64,000 nt of DNA from an uncultured Pelagibacteraceae bacterium (lineage in GTDB: Bacteria > Pseudomonadota > Alphaproteobacteria > Pelagibacterales > Pelagibacteraceae), in contig CACMDB010000005.1 in assembly GCA_902612325.1 (NCBI GenBank), positions 62,001 to 126,000 on the forward strand. The letters run 5' to 3'. Each line of letters opens with the position of its first letter. The first letter of the stretch is position 1. This document shows positions 37,804 through 46,389 of the stretch, one piece after another. The translations under genes were made by a program, and so were the position numbers. The notes beneath the pieces are model-generated. The model was not told the DNA's origin and searched no databases. It saw only the letters and a program-made list of their open reading frames with translations.

Positions 37804-38916
37804 ATGATAGATTATATATTACCATTTTTAATACTTATCATGATTGTGGTATTCATCCACGAATACGGCCATTATTATTTTGCAAAAAGATATGGTGTTG
37901 CAGTAACTGATTTTTCAATTGGATTTGGAAAAGAAATATTTGGTTGGAACGATAAATCAGGAACAAGATGGAAAATTTGCTGGATACCTCTTGGTGGATA
38001 TGTAAAATTCTTTGGAGATCGAAATGTTTTTTCACAAGCTGATCAAGAAAAATTAATTGAAAAGTACAATGAAGAAGACAGGAAAAAATTATTCGTTTTA
38101 AAACCACTTTATCAAAGAGCTTTAATTGTTTTTGGTGGACCATTAGCAAACTTCTTACTCGCATTATTAATTTTCTTTTCTATTTATACTTTTGCAGGAA
38201 AAGATTTTACTCCTGCAATGATCAATGAGGTACAAAAAGATAGCCCTGCAATGATCGGTGGTTTGAAACAAAATGATATTATTTTAGAGATAGATGGAAA
38301 TGAAGTTAAAAGCATTATGGATGTTTCTAAATTTATAACGTTATCAACAGATGATTTTATAGATTTTAAGGTTAAACGTTCATACGACGAAATATTATTA
38401 AAAGTAAAACCTAAAATGGTTTTAAGTGAAGATAACCTTGGAAATAAGATTAACAAAAGGATTGTTGGAATTAAATTAAGTGCTTACAACAACGAGATAA
38501 ATCATGTAAAATTAGGACCCGCACAAGCTATATACCACGCAGCAAATGAAGTATATTTCGTGAGCATATCCTCACTTAAATATATCGGTGCGATGATTTT
38601 TGGAAAGGCTGATACCTCACAACTTGGAGGACCAATTAGAATTGCTAAAATTTCAGGTCAAGTAGCAGAGTTTGGTCTGTTGGCATTTATTAGCATGATG
38701 GCTTACATCTCTATAAGTTTAGGATTAATTAATTTATTTCCGATACCAATGTTGGATGGAGGTCATTTAATGTTTTATGCTTTCGAAAAAGTGTTAGGAC
38801 GTCCTTTATCACAAAAAACGCAAGAGGGTTTTTTTCGAATCGGGATGTTTTTGCTCTTAACTTTGATGATATTTACAACATTTAATGATCTCAAAGATCT
38901 AGGCTTATTTAGTTAA
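37804..38916 (+). CDS. rseP: Site-2 zinc metalloprotease RseP
   Basis: A 370-residue intramembrane protease with the zinc motif HEYGHYYFAKRYG in the first helix, a PDZ domain at about 120-200, and the second motif LINLFPIPMLDGGHLMFY near the C-terminal helices. It cleaves membrane-bound anti-sigma factors or signal peptides. In many proteobacteria rseP is followed by bamA; here an HU gene comes next. Confidence 0.93.
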   Translation: MIDYILPFLILIMIVVFIHEYGHYYFAKRYGVAVTDFSIGFGKEIFGWNDKSGTRWKICWIPLGGYVKFFGDRNVFSQADQEKLIEKYNEEDRKKLFVLKPLYQRALIVFGGPLANFLLALLIFFSIYTFAGKDFTPAMINEVQKDSPAMIGGLKQNDIILEIDGNEVKSIMDVSKFITLSTDDFIDFKVKRSYDEILLKVKPKMVLSEDNLGNKINKRIVGIKLSAYNNEINHVKLGPAQAIYHAANEVYFVSISSLKYIGAMIFGKADTSQLGGPIRIAKISGQVAEFGLLAFISMMAYISISLGLINLFPIPMLDGGHLMFYAFEKVLGRPLSQKTQEGFFRIGMFLLLTLMIFTTFNDLKDLGLFS

Positions 38917-39067
38917 TAAAATTCATATCTTTAAATAACCCTTTAAAATAGAGGTTTTTCATTACACTAGATATTGTGTATAACTTTGAGCTAGATACTA
39001 AAAAAAAGCTTGATTTATCAATACTTTTGATAAAGATAGTAAATAACCTAATAAAACCGGAGCTAAA

Positions 39068-39343
39068 ATGAACAAAAAACAATTAGTTGTCAAATTATCA
39101 GGCGCTTTAAACCTAAGTAAAGCTGATGCTGAGAGAACTTTTGACACGATTACCAACACTATTTTAGATGCACTAAAGGCTGATGATTCAGTTAAAATCG
39201 CAGGATTTGGCACATATAAAGTGGCTAAAAGAAAAGCCAGAGTTGGAAGAAACCCAAGAACTGGTGAGCAAATTCAAATTGCTGCATCGCAAAAGGTTAA
39301 ATTCTTACCTGCTAAAGCTTTAAAAGAAGTATTCAATAAATAG
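39068..39343 (+). CDS. hup: HU-family nucleoid protein
   Basis: A 91-residue HU protein with KKQLVVKLSGALNLSKADAE at the start and the DNA-binding arm KRKARVGRNPRTGEQIQI. A GGAGCT ribosome site precedes the ATG. It is the only gene of its unit, ending in a strong terminator hairpin, as expected for an abundant nucleoid protein. The 151-bp upstream region holds its promoter, but I cannot place the hexamers with confidence. Confidence 0.93.
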   Translation: MNKKQLVVKLSGALNLSKADAERTFDTITNTILDALKADDSVKIAGFGTYKVAKRKARVGRNPRTGEQIQIAASQKVKFLPAKALKEVFNK

Positions 39344-39351
39344 TTAATTTT

Positions 39352-39386
39352 ACAGCCTTAACGTCAAAAAGCGTTAAGGCTGTTTC
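39352..39386 (+). terminator. Rho-independent terminator of the HU gene
   Basis: ACAGCCTTAACG at 39352-39363 and CGTTAAGGCTGT at 39372-39383 form a perfect 12-bp stem with an eight-base TCAAAAAG loop, followed by TTC. The short T-run is weak, but the stem is long and lies nine bases after the HU stop. Confidence 0.8.
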
Positions 39387-39388
39387 TA

Positions 39389-39405
39389 TATGCAAAATCT
39401 GCATA
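39389..39405. promoter_or_regulatory. Perfect dyad upstream of amtB
   Basis: TATGCA-AAATC-TGCATA is a perfect 6-5-6 inverted repeat 73 bp before the amtB ATG. A related imperfect site lies before glnA. Because both genes handle ammonium, an NtrC- or NtrX-type operator is plausible; the binding protein is not shown by the sequence. Confidence 0.45.
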
Positions 39406-39478
39406 CCCAATTTTCATAATCAGCGTTAGTTTTTAGGAATTATTAAAATACAAGCACTCTCAATAACAGGGAGGTCTT

Positions 39479-40780
39479 ATGACTAAATTAATAAAAAAAA
39501 TAAGTGCGCCACTTATTAGTTTAATTTTTTTATTGAACATGAGTAGTGCAGGTATGGCAGATACAACAGTTTCTGCTGAAGTAGGTTTTATTTTTAATAC
39601 CTTATTATTTTTAATTTGTGGATTTCTAGTAATGTTCATGGCATGTGGTTTTGCTATGCTAGAGTCTGGAATGGTTACATCAAAAAGTGTATCCGTTATT
39701 TGTGCAAAAAATATAGGGTTATTCTCAATTGCAGGTATAATGTTTTGGCTTGTAGGTTATAACTTAGCCTATGGTATCAGTCCAGGTGGATATATTGGAA
39801 AATTTATTCCATGGGCAGATGGCAGTAAAATAGATACAGGTTATTCCGATGGTTCAGATTGGTATTTCCAAATGGTATTCTGTGCAACTACTGTTTCAAT
39901 CGTATCAGGTACAATGGCTGAAAGAATTAAATTATGGCCATTTTTTACATTTGCTGCAGTTCTATCTGGAATTATTTATCCAATCGTAATGGGTTGGCAG
40001 TGGGGTGGAGGCTGGTTAGCAGAGTTAGGATTTTCTGATTTTGCTGGTTCAACTTTAGTACACTCAACTGGTGGTGCAGCTGCTTTAGCTGGTGCAATGA
40101 TAATTGGTCCGAGATTAGGAAGATTTACTAAATCTGGGGCTCCAGCGCCGCTTAAACCGTTTGCAGCATCATCAATACCATTAGTAACAATTGGAGTATT
40201 TATTTTATGGCTAGGTTGGTTTGGATTTAATGGTGGTTCACAACTAGCATTAGGGACGGCCACAGATGCAATCGCTGTATCAAAAATATTTATTAACACA
40301 TTCCTTGCTGGTGCAGGTGGTGTTATGGGTGCAGCAATTATAACAAGATTGCATTTTGGTAAAACTGACGTAGTTCAAATGTTAAATGGATGTATCGGTG
40401 GTTTGGTTGCTGTAACTGCAGAACCATTATTACCATCACCATTTGCTGCAATTTTAATTGGTGCTGTGGGTGGATTAATCGTAGTGTATGGTACAAAACT
40501 ATTATTCTCTTTAAAAATTGATGATGTAGTTGGTGCTATTCCTGCTCACTTATTTGCTGGAATTTGGGGTACGTTAATTGTACCTGCAACAAATTCTGGT
40601 GCAAATTTTAGTACTCAGTTAATTGGTGTATTATCAGTAAACATATTTGTGTTTATTGTAGCTTACATAGTGTTTAGCGCTATCAAAGCAACAATTGGCC
40701 TAAGGTTAAGTAAAGAAGGTGAAACCAAAGGTACTGATGTCACTGAAACTGGTGTGATTGCATATGCAATACGTGACTAA
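39479..40780 (+). CDS. amtB: Ammonium transporter AmtB
   Basis: A 433-residue Amt/MEP/Rh channel with a signal-like first helix ending around MADTTVSAEVGF and eleven further helices. FMACGFAMLESGM, the SIVSGTMAER segment, STGGAAALAGAMI and the C-terminal AHLFAGIWGTL are typical and contain the pore-lining residues. It moves ammonium across the inner membrane. A strong GGGAGGTCTT ribosome site precedes the ATG. No glnK is next to it. Confidence 0.96.
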   Translation: MTKLIKKISAPLISLIFLLNMSSAGMADTTVSAEVGFIFNTLLFLICGFLVMFMACGFAMLESGMVTSKSVSVICAKNIGLFSIAGIMFWLVGYNLAYGISPGGYIGKFIPWADGSKIDTGYSDGSDWYFQMVFCATTVSIVSGTMAERIKLWPFFTFAAVLSGIIYPIVMGWQWGGGWLAELGFSDFAGSTLVHSTGGAAALAGAMIIGPRLGRFTKSGAPAPLKPFAASSIPLVTIGVFILWLGWFGFNGGSQLALGTATDAIAVSKIFINTFLAGAGGVMGAAIITRLHFGKTDVVQMLNGCIGGLVAVTAEPLLPSPFAAILIGAVGGLIVVYGTKLLFSLKIDDVVGAIPAHLFAGIWGTLIVPATNSGANFSTQLIGVLSVNIFVFIVAYIVFSAIKATIGLRLSKEGETKGTDVTETGVIAYAIRD

Positions 40781-40792
40781 TTGTTAACAATA

Positions 40793-40844
40793 AGGGACTC
40801 TTCGCTCTCTGTGTATCTCCGCGATTACTCATCGGAGGGTCCCT
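40793..40844 (+). ncRNA. Structured 3' element after amtB, possible small RNA
   Basis: AGGGAC at 40793-40798 pairs with GTCCCT at 40839-40844, enclosing a CTCCG (40817-40821) and CGGAG (40833-40837) hairpin. The segment is richer in G and C than its surroundings and precedes the strong terminator at 40876-40903. It may be a 3'-UTR fold or a small RNA ending at that terminator. This is inference from complementarity only. Confidence 0.35.
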
Positions 40845-40875
40845 AAATCTCTCTCTTAAAGTTAGTTAAACGAAA

Positions 40876-40910
40876 AAAAAGCCCCTCCCTCAAGGGGCTT
40901 TTTATTTTTT
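40876..40910 (+). terminator. Rho-independent terminator after amtB
   Basis: AAAAAGCCCCT at 40876-40886 and AGGGGCTTTTT at 40893-40903 form an 11-bp stem with a CCCTCA loop and a tail TTTTTATTTTTT. The A-rich left flank gives a T-run on the other strand too, so it may also end the convergent GT9 gene transcript. Confidence 0.93.
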
Positions 40911-40941
40911 AGTTTCATTTTGAATTGCAATTTAAACTCTA

Positions 40942-41931
40942 TTATGACAAATTTTTTTCAATTTGATTAAAAACATAATTTGGTTTAAGTTTTTTCATAC
41001 CCATCCTGTCTCTAATCCAAATATTATCAACGTAACCCTCTGGAGTAATAGGTTTAATATTACTATATTTTAGTTCACTGACAGGATCATTAGCTATAAG
41101 ACCGAAGGTTTTTATTCCCAAAGCTGCAGATAAGTTTAAAGGGCCAGAATTATTTCCAATATAAAAATCAGAATTTTTAATTGCCAAAATTACTCCTTGA
41201 AGATCTTTGTTTGAACAATCAATAAAATACTGTTTTTTTGAGTCATCTATAATTTTTTTAGCTATATGGGATTTGTCTGGACCACAAATCAAATAAATAT
41301 AATCACATAATCCTTTGTTGTATAATAAACTTGCTAGTTCAATAAAATCCTCCTCGAACCACATTTTGAAATCTTCAAAAGAATCAACTCCAAATGCAAT
41401 CTTTTTTCCTTTGACTATAAGATCGTCATTACCTTGTTTTAATCTTTCAGTGTTAATTTCTAAAGAGGGAAATTTATCATTTAACTTAATTGAATTTATC
41501 TTTAAAAATTTCTGTGATTGTTCTGAATAATTTAAATTCCAATCATCTTCATTAAGATAATTTTTAGAAGTGATCCATTTTTTTTGATTTTTTATGCCTG
41601 GGGCAATTATATTTTTAATACCTGATAATTTTGCAGCTATTGCAGGTTTATTCACTTTATCTAAAATATAAACAAAGTCATATTTTTCTGTATCAAATAT
41701 TTTCTTTAATTTAAAAACATCTAACCAATAAAATATACCTTTTCTGAAGTCATTATAAAAAATTTGATTTATATGCTTAAGGTCTTTAAGTATATTTTGG
41801 GCTTGGGTTTTTTCTCTGACAATTAGATCTATATTTGTTTGATGATGTTGACTAATCGCTTTTATGAAGGGTAATTGCCAGATTAAATCACCTAATTTAT
41901 GATGAGTGTAAACGATACAAATTTTATTCAT
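40942..41931 (-). CDS. Glycosyltransferase family 9 (heptosyltransferase-like)
   Basis: A 329-residue GT-B protein with the GT9 pattern: HHKLGDLIWQLPFIKAI near the start, KIAFGVDS in the linker and FYIGNNSGPLNLSAALGIKTFGL in the donor domain. These enzymes add heptose or similar sugars to lipopolysaccharide core on the inner-membrane face. It stands alone, convergent with amtB and divergent from the rhodanese gene. Confidence 0.83.
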   Translation of the reverse strand: MNKICIVYTHHKLGDLIWQLPFIKAISQHHQTNIDLIVREKTQAQNILKDLKHINQIFYNDFRKGIFYWLDVFKLKKIFDTEKYDFVYILDKVNKPAIAAKLSGIKNIIAPGIKNQKKWITSKNYLNEDDWNLNYSEQSQKFLKINSIKLNDKFPSLEINTERLKQGNDDLIVKGKKIAFGVDSFEDFKMWFEEDFIELASLLYNKGLCDYIYLICGPDKSHIAKKIIDDSKKQYFIDCSNKDLQGVILAIKNSDFYIGNNSGPLNLSAALGIKTFGLIANDPVSELKYSNIKPITPEGYVDNIWIRDRMGMKKLKPNYVFNQIEKNLS

Positions 41932-41978
41932 TTTTATTTATGTGATTTCAAAAAAAACTATATAATAAATTTAGTTTT

Positions 41979-42362
41979 ATGAATATAAAATCGTCAAAAA
42001 TCTTAGTTTCAGAAGCTTTAAGCGAAATTAAAACAATTTCACCAGACGAAGCATTATCAATGATGAATGAAGATAAATGTAATTTGATTGATATTAGAGA
42101 TATAAGAGAACTTGAAAGGGACGGGCGAGTTGAAAATTCAAATCATATTCCGCGAGGCATGTTAGAATTTTGGTTAGATCCTGATAGTCCATATTTTAAA
42201 GATGGTAAATTAGATATGAATAAAGAGATGGTTCTTTTTTGTGCTGGCGGTATGAGATCAGCATTGGCTGCAAAAACTCTAAAAGATATGGGATTTGAAA
42301 AAGTTTCTCACATTGATGGTGGGTTTGGAGCTATCAGAAATAGTAAATTTAAGATCGTCTAA
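41979..42362 (+). CDS. Rhodanese-domain protein
   Basis: A 127-residue single rhodanese domain. The LIDIRDIREL segment and the active loop LFCAGGMRSA with the catalytic Cys near residue 89 are present, as well as the HIDGGFGA ending. It is cytoplasmic and probably carries sulfane sulfur. It overlaps the convergent isomerase gene by four bases. No substrate is evident from the neighbours. Confidence 0.87.
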   Translation: MNIKSSKILVSEALSEIKTISPDEALSMMNEDKCNLIDIRDIRELERDGRVENSNHIPRGMLEFWLDPDSPYFKDGKLDMNKEMVLFCAGGMRSALAAKTLKDMGFEKVSHIDGGFGAIRNSKFKIV

Positions 42363-42943
42363 GAAACACACTCTTCTAAAGCATATTCAAGTCTATCTTG
42401 TCCCCAAAAAAGTTTATTGTTAACTATAAAAGTTGGCGCACCAAATACATCATTTTGAAAAGCTTTGTCAGTTAAACTTTTTAATTCATCTTTTACTTTC
42501 TGATTACTTATATCTTCAAAAAATTTTTTTTTATCAATTTTACAATTGTCTAAAATTTTGTTTACGTTAGCTTCGATTGATATATCTATATTATTTTTCC
42601 AATAGGCATCAAAACAAATATCAAAGTATTCACTTTTTTTATTTGCATCGATTGAAATAAATCCTCTCATTAAATAAAGGGTATTAATTGGAAATTTTTC
42701 GTTCCATTTAAAAGATATGTTATTTTTGTTAGCTATAATTTCGCAATCATTCTTCATATTTTTCATTTTTCGTTCATTAAAAGCAGGAGCAGTTATGTTA
42801 CCTAATTTATGTAAACCACCAAGCAAAATAGGTTTGTAGTTAAAATCGATCCTGTTTTTATTTTGCATTGATTTAATTTTTTTATAAGCGATGTAAGAAT
42901 ATGGACTTATAAAATCGAAGTAAAAATCGATGATTTTACTCAT
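42359..42943 (-). CDS. DsbA-family 2-hydroxychromene-2-carboxylate isomerase-like protein
   Basis: A 194-residue thioredoxin-fold protein of the NahD/kappa-GST type. FYFDFISPYSYIAYKK holds the catalytic Ser in the position of the first redox Cys, and the C-terminal FGAPTFIVNNKLFWGQDRL is typical. Such enzymes are glutathione-dependent isomerases. Aromatic catabolism genes are not nearby. It overlaps the ABA4-like gene by eight bases, so the two are translated together. Confidence 0.82.
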   Translation of the reverse strand: MSKIIDFYFDFISPYSYIAYKKIKSMQNKNRIDFNYKPILLGGLHKLGNITAPAFNERKMKNMKNDCEIIANKNNISFKWNEKFPINTLYLMRGFISIDANKKSEYFDICFDAYWKNNIDISIEANVNKILDNCKIDKKKFFEDISNQKVKDELKSLTDKAFQNDVFGAPTFIVNNKLFWGQDRLEYALEECVS

Positions 42944-43409
42944 ATAGGTTAATACTTTTTGCGTAAAATATTCTAATGAGCCAATAAATAAAGATGCCTA
43001 AAGGACCAATTAAATAAGTGATTATTAATGGGATGCCAACAAGAACCTTATTGATAAAAAACTTTTGTGAGTCTCTTACAATCCAGCCACCGACGAATAA
43101 ATTAATTGATACAAAGTGGATCCAAAATAACATTAAAAAAATATTACTTGAAAATAAACCTGATAAATTACTAATACTTAAATATAATTCAAAATTACTA
43201 TCGAAATCATAAGCACTTAAATAAGCTTTATAAAGCACAAATATGTAAGCACCTCCTAATAGTGTGATTGGAAAAATAGAAGTAACAAAATATTTTGTAA
43301 AGTTTGATTGCGGGAAAAATATTAATATTAACCAAAAAGGTAAAACTCCTAAATTCACCCAGAAGTAGAGAATTTCAATTGTAAAGTAAGCATAAATTTG
43401 TTCGATCAT
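42936..43409 (-). CDS. ABA4-like (DUF4281) membrane protein
   Basis: A 157-residue membrane protein with about four helices. The segments WVNLGVLPFWLILIFFP, SNLSGLFSSN, FWIHFVSINLFVGGWIVRD and GPLGIFIYWLIR match the ABA4-like family, named for the plant neoxanthin factor. Bacterial members are uncharacterised, though a link with carotenoid metabolism has been suggested from the plant name. It is upstream of, and overlaps, the isomerase gene. Confidence 0.75.
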   Translation of the reverse strand: MIEQIYAYFTIEILYFWVNLGVLPFWLILIFFPQSNFTKYFVTSIFPITLLGGAYIFVLYKAYLSAYDFDSNFELYLSISNLSGLFSSNIFLMLFWIHFVSINLFVGGWIVRDSQKFFINKVLVGIPLIITYLIGPLGIFIYWLIRIFYAKSINLYE

Positions 43410-43437
43410 TTTAAATTATATTATATTAGATCTTACA

Positions 43438-44001
43438 ATGATTCCTATAAGAAATAAGAGAAAAACATTACAGGTGACTGTAGATGAAATGAGAAATTTT
43501 GCTTTAGCATATGTTGAAAAATATGCCCCATCTAAACAACAATTAAGAACATATTTACTAAAAAAATATCTTAAATTATCTGTTCCAAATGTAAAAAAAC
43601 AGGATGTGACAAATTTAATTGATATTGTTTTATCTGATTTAGAAAAAAATAAATTTATAAATGATAAATTTTATTCTGAAAGTAAAGCCAAAAGTATGAT
43701 CAGAAGAGGAAGTTCGATTAATAAAATCAGAAACTACTTAATTGGTAAAGGTGTTAATGATGAATTTATAAAAGATACAGTCAATAAAATTAATGAAGAT
43801 AATTCAGATCAAGATTTTTTTTCAGCAATTAAAATTTGTAAAAAGAAAAGAATTGGACCGGCTAGAATTGATGACAATAGACCACTTTTTTATAAAAAGG
43901 ACATATCTTTATTGGCAAGAAATGGCTTCGACTTTGAGACATCAAAAAAAGTTATGGAATTAAAAAAAGATGATTATTTAAAAATTATAAAACTACTTTG
44001 A
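43438..44001 (+). CDS. recX: Regulatory protein RecX
   Basis: A 187-residue all-helical RecX-family protein that restrains RecA filaments. The three-helix repeats are visible: ALAYVEKYAPSKQQLRTYLLKKY, NKFINDKFYSESKAKSMIRRGSS and the closing LARNGFDFETSKKVMELK. It is Lys-rich like most of this genome. recA is not adjacent. Its last nine bases overlap the convergent small membrane gene. Confidence 0.82.
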   Translation: MIPIRNKRKTLQVTVDEMRNFALAYVEKYAPSKQQLRTYLLKKYLKLSVPNVKKQDVTNLIDIVLSDLEKNKFINDKFYSESKAKSMIRRGSSINKIRNYLIGKGVNDEFIKDTVNKINEDNSDQDFFSAIKICKKKRIGPARIDDNRPLFYKKDISLLARNGFDFETSKKVMELKKDDYLKIIKLL

Positions 44002-44136
44002 TTTTTTTTTCTTTTCTTCTTCAACTAATTGATTGATTTTATTTCTGATGTAATTTTTGACATAAACAAATACCAATAAGCCAAAAATAGATACTGATAC
44101 AATAATTATAAGTATTACTCTTAATTGCTCGTCCAT
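43993..44136 (-). CDS. Small single-helix membrane protein (47 aa)
   Basis: A 47-residue frame with a short acidic N-terminus, one strong helix (VILIIIVSVSIFGLLVFVYV) and a charged tail ending EEEKKKKSK. It begins one base after the CysQ-type stop in the same direction, so it is likely co-translated, and it overlaps recX by nine bases. No family is recognised. The layout is that of a small inner-membrane anchor or regulator. Confidence 0.6.
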   Translation of the reverse strand: MDEQLRVILIIIVSVSIFGLLVFVYVKNYIRNKINQLVEEEKKKKSK

Positions 44137-44137
44137 A

Positions 44138-44908
44138 TTAGATATTTTTATTTTTTAAGATTAAACTTGGATTTTTAAAATTTTTCTTTCCATATTTAAT
44201 TTCTTTGCCTTCAAAATCTGAAATTATTCCTCCAGCGTGTTGTAAAATTGCATGACCAGCCGCTATATCCCATTCACAAGCTCTAGGCTCAGCCACATAT
44301 CCATCATATTCACCAGTGGCAATTACACAAAATTTAAGAGAACTTTTCATTCTTACATATTTTTTTACATTAAATTTTTTATGTAATTTTTCTATTTCAG
44401 GTTTAATATTATTTGAATAGGATACAAATTTTACGTCATTTTTATCAAAATTTTGGGAACAATTTAAATTCTTAGTTTCACCATTTGTAAATTCATAGGC
44501 ATTATTTGGACCATAGGAATAAAACAATCTTTTTTTTGAAGGGGCATAAATTAATCCAGCTACAGGATTTTTGTTAATTATTAATCCAGCATTAATCGTA
44601 AATTCCTCTAGATTATTTATGTAGTCGTAGGTGCCATCGATAGGGTCAATTAGCCAAAAGTTTTCAAGATTGTTTATCGATTTATTATCAGAAGTCTCTT
44701 CTGAAATGATGGGAAGCTCAGGTGTTAATTCTTTAATTTTTTGAGTAACAATTTTATTAACCTCTAAATCTCCATTACTAACAGGAGTATTATCGGCTTT
44801 AATTTTTTTTATAAGTCCTTGTTTTCTTAAATCTAAAGAAATTTTTCCTGCGTGAATAAATGTATCAATTAAATTTTCGACAATCTCTTTTAAATTTAAA
44901 TCATTCAT
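44138..44908 (-). CDS. cysQ: 3'(2'),5'-bisphosphate nucleotidase CysQ / inositol monophosphatase family
   Basis: A 256-residue IMPase-fold phosphatase. The metal sites are seen in ISEET, WLIDPIDGTYDYIN and the late CEWDIAAGHAILQHAGG. Subfamily features place it near CysQ, which removes phosphate from PAP, the by-product of PAPS-dependent sulfation. That is of interest because the window also holds an APS kinase and a sulfotransferase. An inositol-phosphate substrate cannot be excluded. It starts inside the end of the DUF3553 gene. Confidence 0.82.
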   Translation of the reverse strand: MNDLNLKEIVENLIDTFIHAGKISLDLRKQGLIKKIKADNTPVSNGDLEVNKIVTQKIKELTPELPIISEETSDNKSINNLENFWLIDPIDGTYDYINNLEEFTINAGLIINKNPVAGLIYAPSKKRLFYSYGPNNAYEFTNGETKNLNCSQNFDKNDVKFVSYSNNIKPEIEKLHKKFNVKKYVRMKSSLKFCVIATGEYDGYVAEPRACEWDIAAGHAILQHAGGIISDFEGKEIKYGKKNFKNPSLILKNKNI

Positions 44909-45071
44909 TGATCTTTATTAATTCTATATTTTTAGTATTTATTACTTTTTTTCCAACATTTTCAAAATTAACTGTCACTTTTTCTTTTATAATTGATTGA
45001 ACTTGACCTATACCCCAGTCTTTATTAGAGGGATTGATAACTTTGTCTCCTGGCTCAAAATCTAATATCAT
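44901..45071 (-). CDS. DUF3553 protein (56 aa)
   Basis: A 56-residue protein matching the DUF3553 pattern: [23 protein letters not shown] followed by [13 protein letters not shown]. Members are small, beta-rich, common in alphaproteobacteria and of unknown function, perhaps RNA or protein binding by resemblance to KOW-like barrels. Its end overlaps the cysQ start by eight bases. It is 41 bp from the divergent mnmA start. Confidence 0.8.
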   Translation of the reverse strand: MILDFEPGDKVINPSNKDWGIGQVQSIIKEKVTVNFENVGKKVINTKNIELIKINE

Positions 45072-45112
45072 TTAATTTAACTTATATTAGAAATAAGTAT
45101 AAATACCATCAA

Positions 45113-46231
45113 ATGAATAAAGAATTAAATTCAATAGGATTAAACAAGAAACCTTCAGACACAAAAGTAGTTGTCGCAATGTCTGGGGGTGTAGATTCAT
45201 CTACTGTCGCAGGTATGATGAAAAAAGAGGGATATAATGTTATTGGTATTACCTTAAAACTTTATGACGATGCAAAGCAGGTCGCAGAGTCAAAACAATG
45301 TTGTTCTGGTCAAGATATAATGGATGCAAAAAGAGTTGCTCAAAAATTAGATATAAAACATAAAATTTTATATTATCAAAATAAGTTCAAGCAAGGAGTT
45401 ATAGATAATTTTGTTGATAGTTACTTAAAAGGTGAAACTCCAATACCTTGTGTTCAATGTAATCAAACGGTAAAATTTAAGGATTTATTTGAAGTTTCTA
45501 AAGATTTAAATGCTGATGCTTTAATCACTGGGCATTATGTGAAAAGTGTTACTTCAAATAATAATACAAATATGTACAGAGCTATCGATGAAAATAGAGA
45601 TCAAAGTTATTTTCTTTTCAATACTACTAGAGAACAACTTGATTATTTAAGATTTCCATTAGGTGGTCTTCATAAAAATGAAACACGTGAAATTGCCAAA
45701 AAATTAGACCTAAATGTTGCTGATAAACCAGACAGCCAGGATATATGTTTTGTACCCGGGGGAGATTATGCATCAGTAATTCAAAAATTTCGACCAGACT
45801 CATTTAAAAAAGGAAACATAAAAGATCTTAAAGGTAATGTTATTGGTGTTCATGATGGAATTATAAATTTTACTATTGGTCAAAGAAAAGGAATAAAAGT
45901 TTCTGACAAAGAAGCTTTATACGTTATAAAAATTAACTCTGAAAAAAATGAAATAATTGTTGGACCAAAAGAATATTTAGGAAAGAAAGATATTTTATTA
46001 AAAAATGTTAATTTATTAGCAGATGAACAAGAATTTAAATCCAGCATTTTTGTAAAAGTTAGATCTACTGGTAAATTGCTTAAAGCAAACGTTAACCTAA
46101 GTGATCAAAATGGTGCGAATGTAAACCTTGATACCCCTGAAGATGGAATATCACCAGGCCAGGCATGTGTTTTCTATAATAAAGATGCTCTAGGTTATAA
46201 AGTATTAGGAGGCGGCTGGATAAAGGAATAA
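45113..46231 (+). CDS. mnmA: tRNA-specific 2-thiouridylase MnmA
   Basis: A 372-residue enzyme that thiolates U34 of Glu, Gln and Lys tRNAs. The PP-loop [10 protein letters not shown] is near residue 24, the first catalytic Cys lies in [12 protein letters not shown], and the second in [17 protein letters not shown] and the beta-barrel ending with SPGQACVFY are intact. Sulfur is expected from a cysteine desulfurase relay. It is followed by a tiny basic gene in the opposite direction. Confidence 0.95.
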   Translation: MNKELNSIGLNKKPSDTKVVVAMSGGVDSSTVAGMMKKEGYNVIGITLKLYDDAKQVAESKQCCSGQDIMDAKRVAQKLDIKHKILYYQNKFKQGVIDNFVDSYLKGETPIPCVQCNQTVKFKDLFEVSKDLNADALITGHYVKSVTSNNNTNMYRAIDENRDQSYFLFNTTREQLDYLRFPLGGLHKNETREIAKKLDLNVADKPDSQDICFVPGGDYASVIQKFRPDSFKKGNIKDLKGNVIGVHDGIINFTIGQRKGIKVSDKEALYVIKINSEKNEIIVGPKEYLGKKDILLKNVNLLADEQEFKSSIFVKVRSTGKLLKANVNLSDQNGANVNLDTPEDGISPGQACVFYNKDALGYKVLGGGWIKE

Positions 46232-46232
46232 G

Positions 46233-46316
46233 CTATTTTTTCTTATTTTTTTTTCTAGCTCTTCTTTTTTTTGACCCCATTTTTCTTCGGCCTCTATGTT
46301 TCTTTGGGTAACTCAT
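46233..46316 (-). CDS. Very small basic protein (27 aa), ribosomal-protein-like
   Basis: A 27-codon frame on the minus strand, product MSYPKKHRGRRKMGSKKRRA plus seven residues with five Lys. An AAAAGGATTTAATG start context provides a good Shine-Dalgarno at the right distance, which is rare in this genome. The composition is like that of tiny ribosomal proteins (bTHX or mitochondrial mS38/AURKAIP1 type). It fits exactly between mnmA and metC. I cannot confirm homology. Confidence 0.65.
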   Translation of the reverse strand: MSYPKKHRGRRKMGSKKRRARKKNKKK

Positions 46317-46389
46317 TAAATCCTTTTCATTAATTTATTGAATTTTTGATATGGATATAGCATTGTCCTTTAATCATATCAATTTTTTT

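Noticed and set aside
38917..39067. tRNA or small RNA upstream of the HU gene
   Set aside because: No cloverleaf or stable stem; only short weak inverted repeats in AT-rich DNA.
46233..46316. Firm assignment of the tiny basic protein to the AURKAIP1/COX24 family
   Set aside because: Composition is similar, but I cannot align it convincingly without a search, so it is left as ribosomal-protein-like.
46317..46389. Possible SAM-V or SAM-II riboswitch before metC
   Set aside because: The region is short and AT-rich without the conserved riboswitch cores, and is partly used by the leader of the divergent tiny gene.
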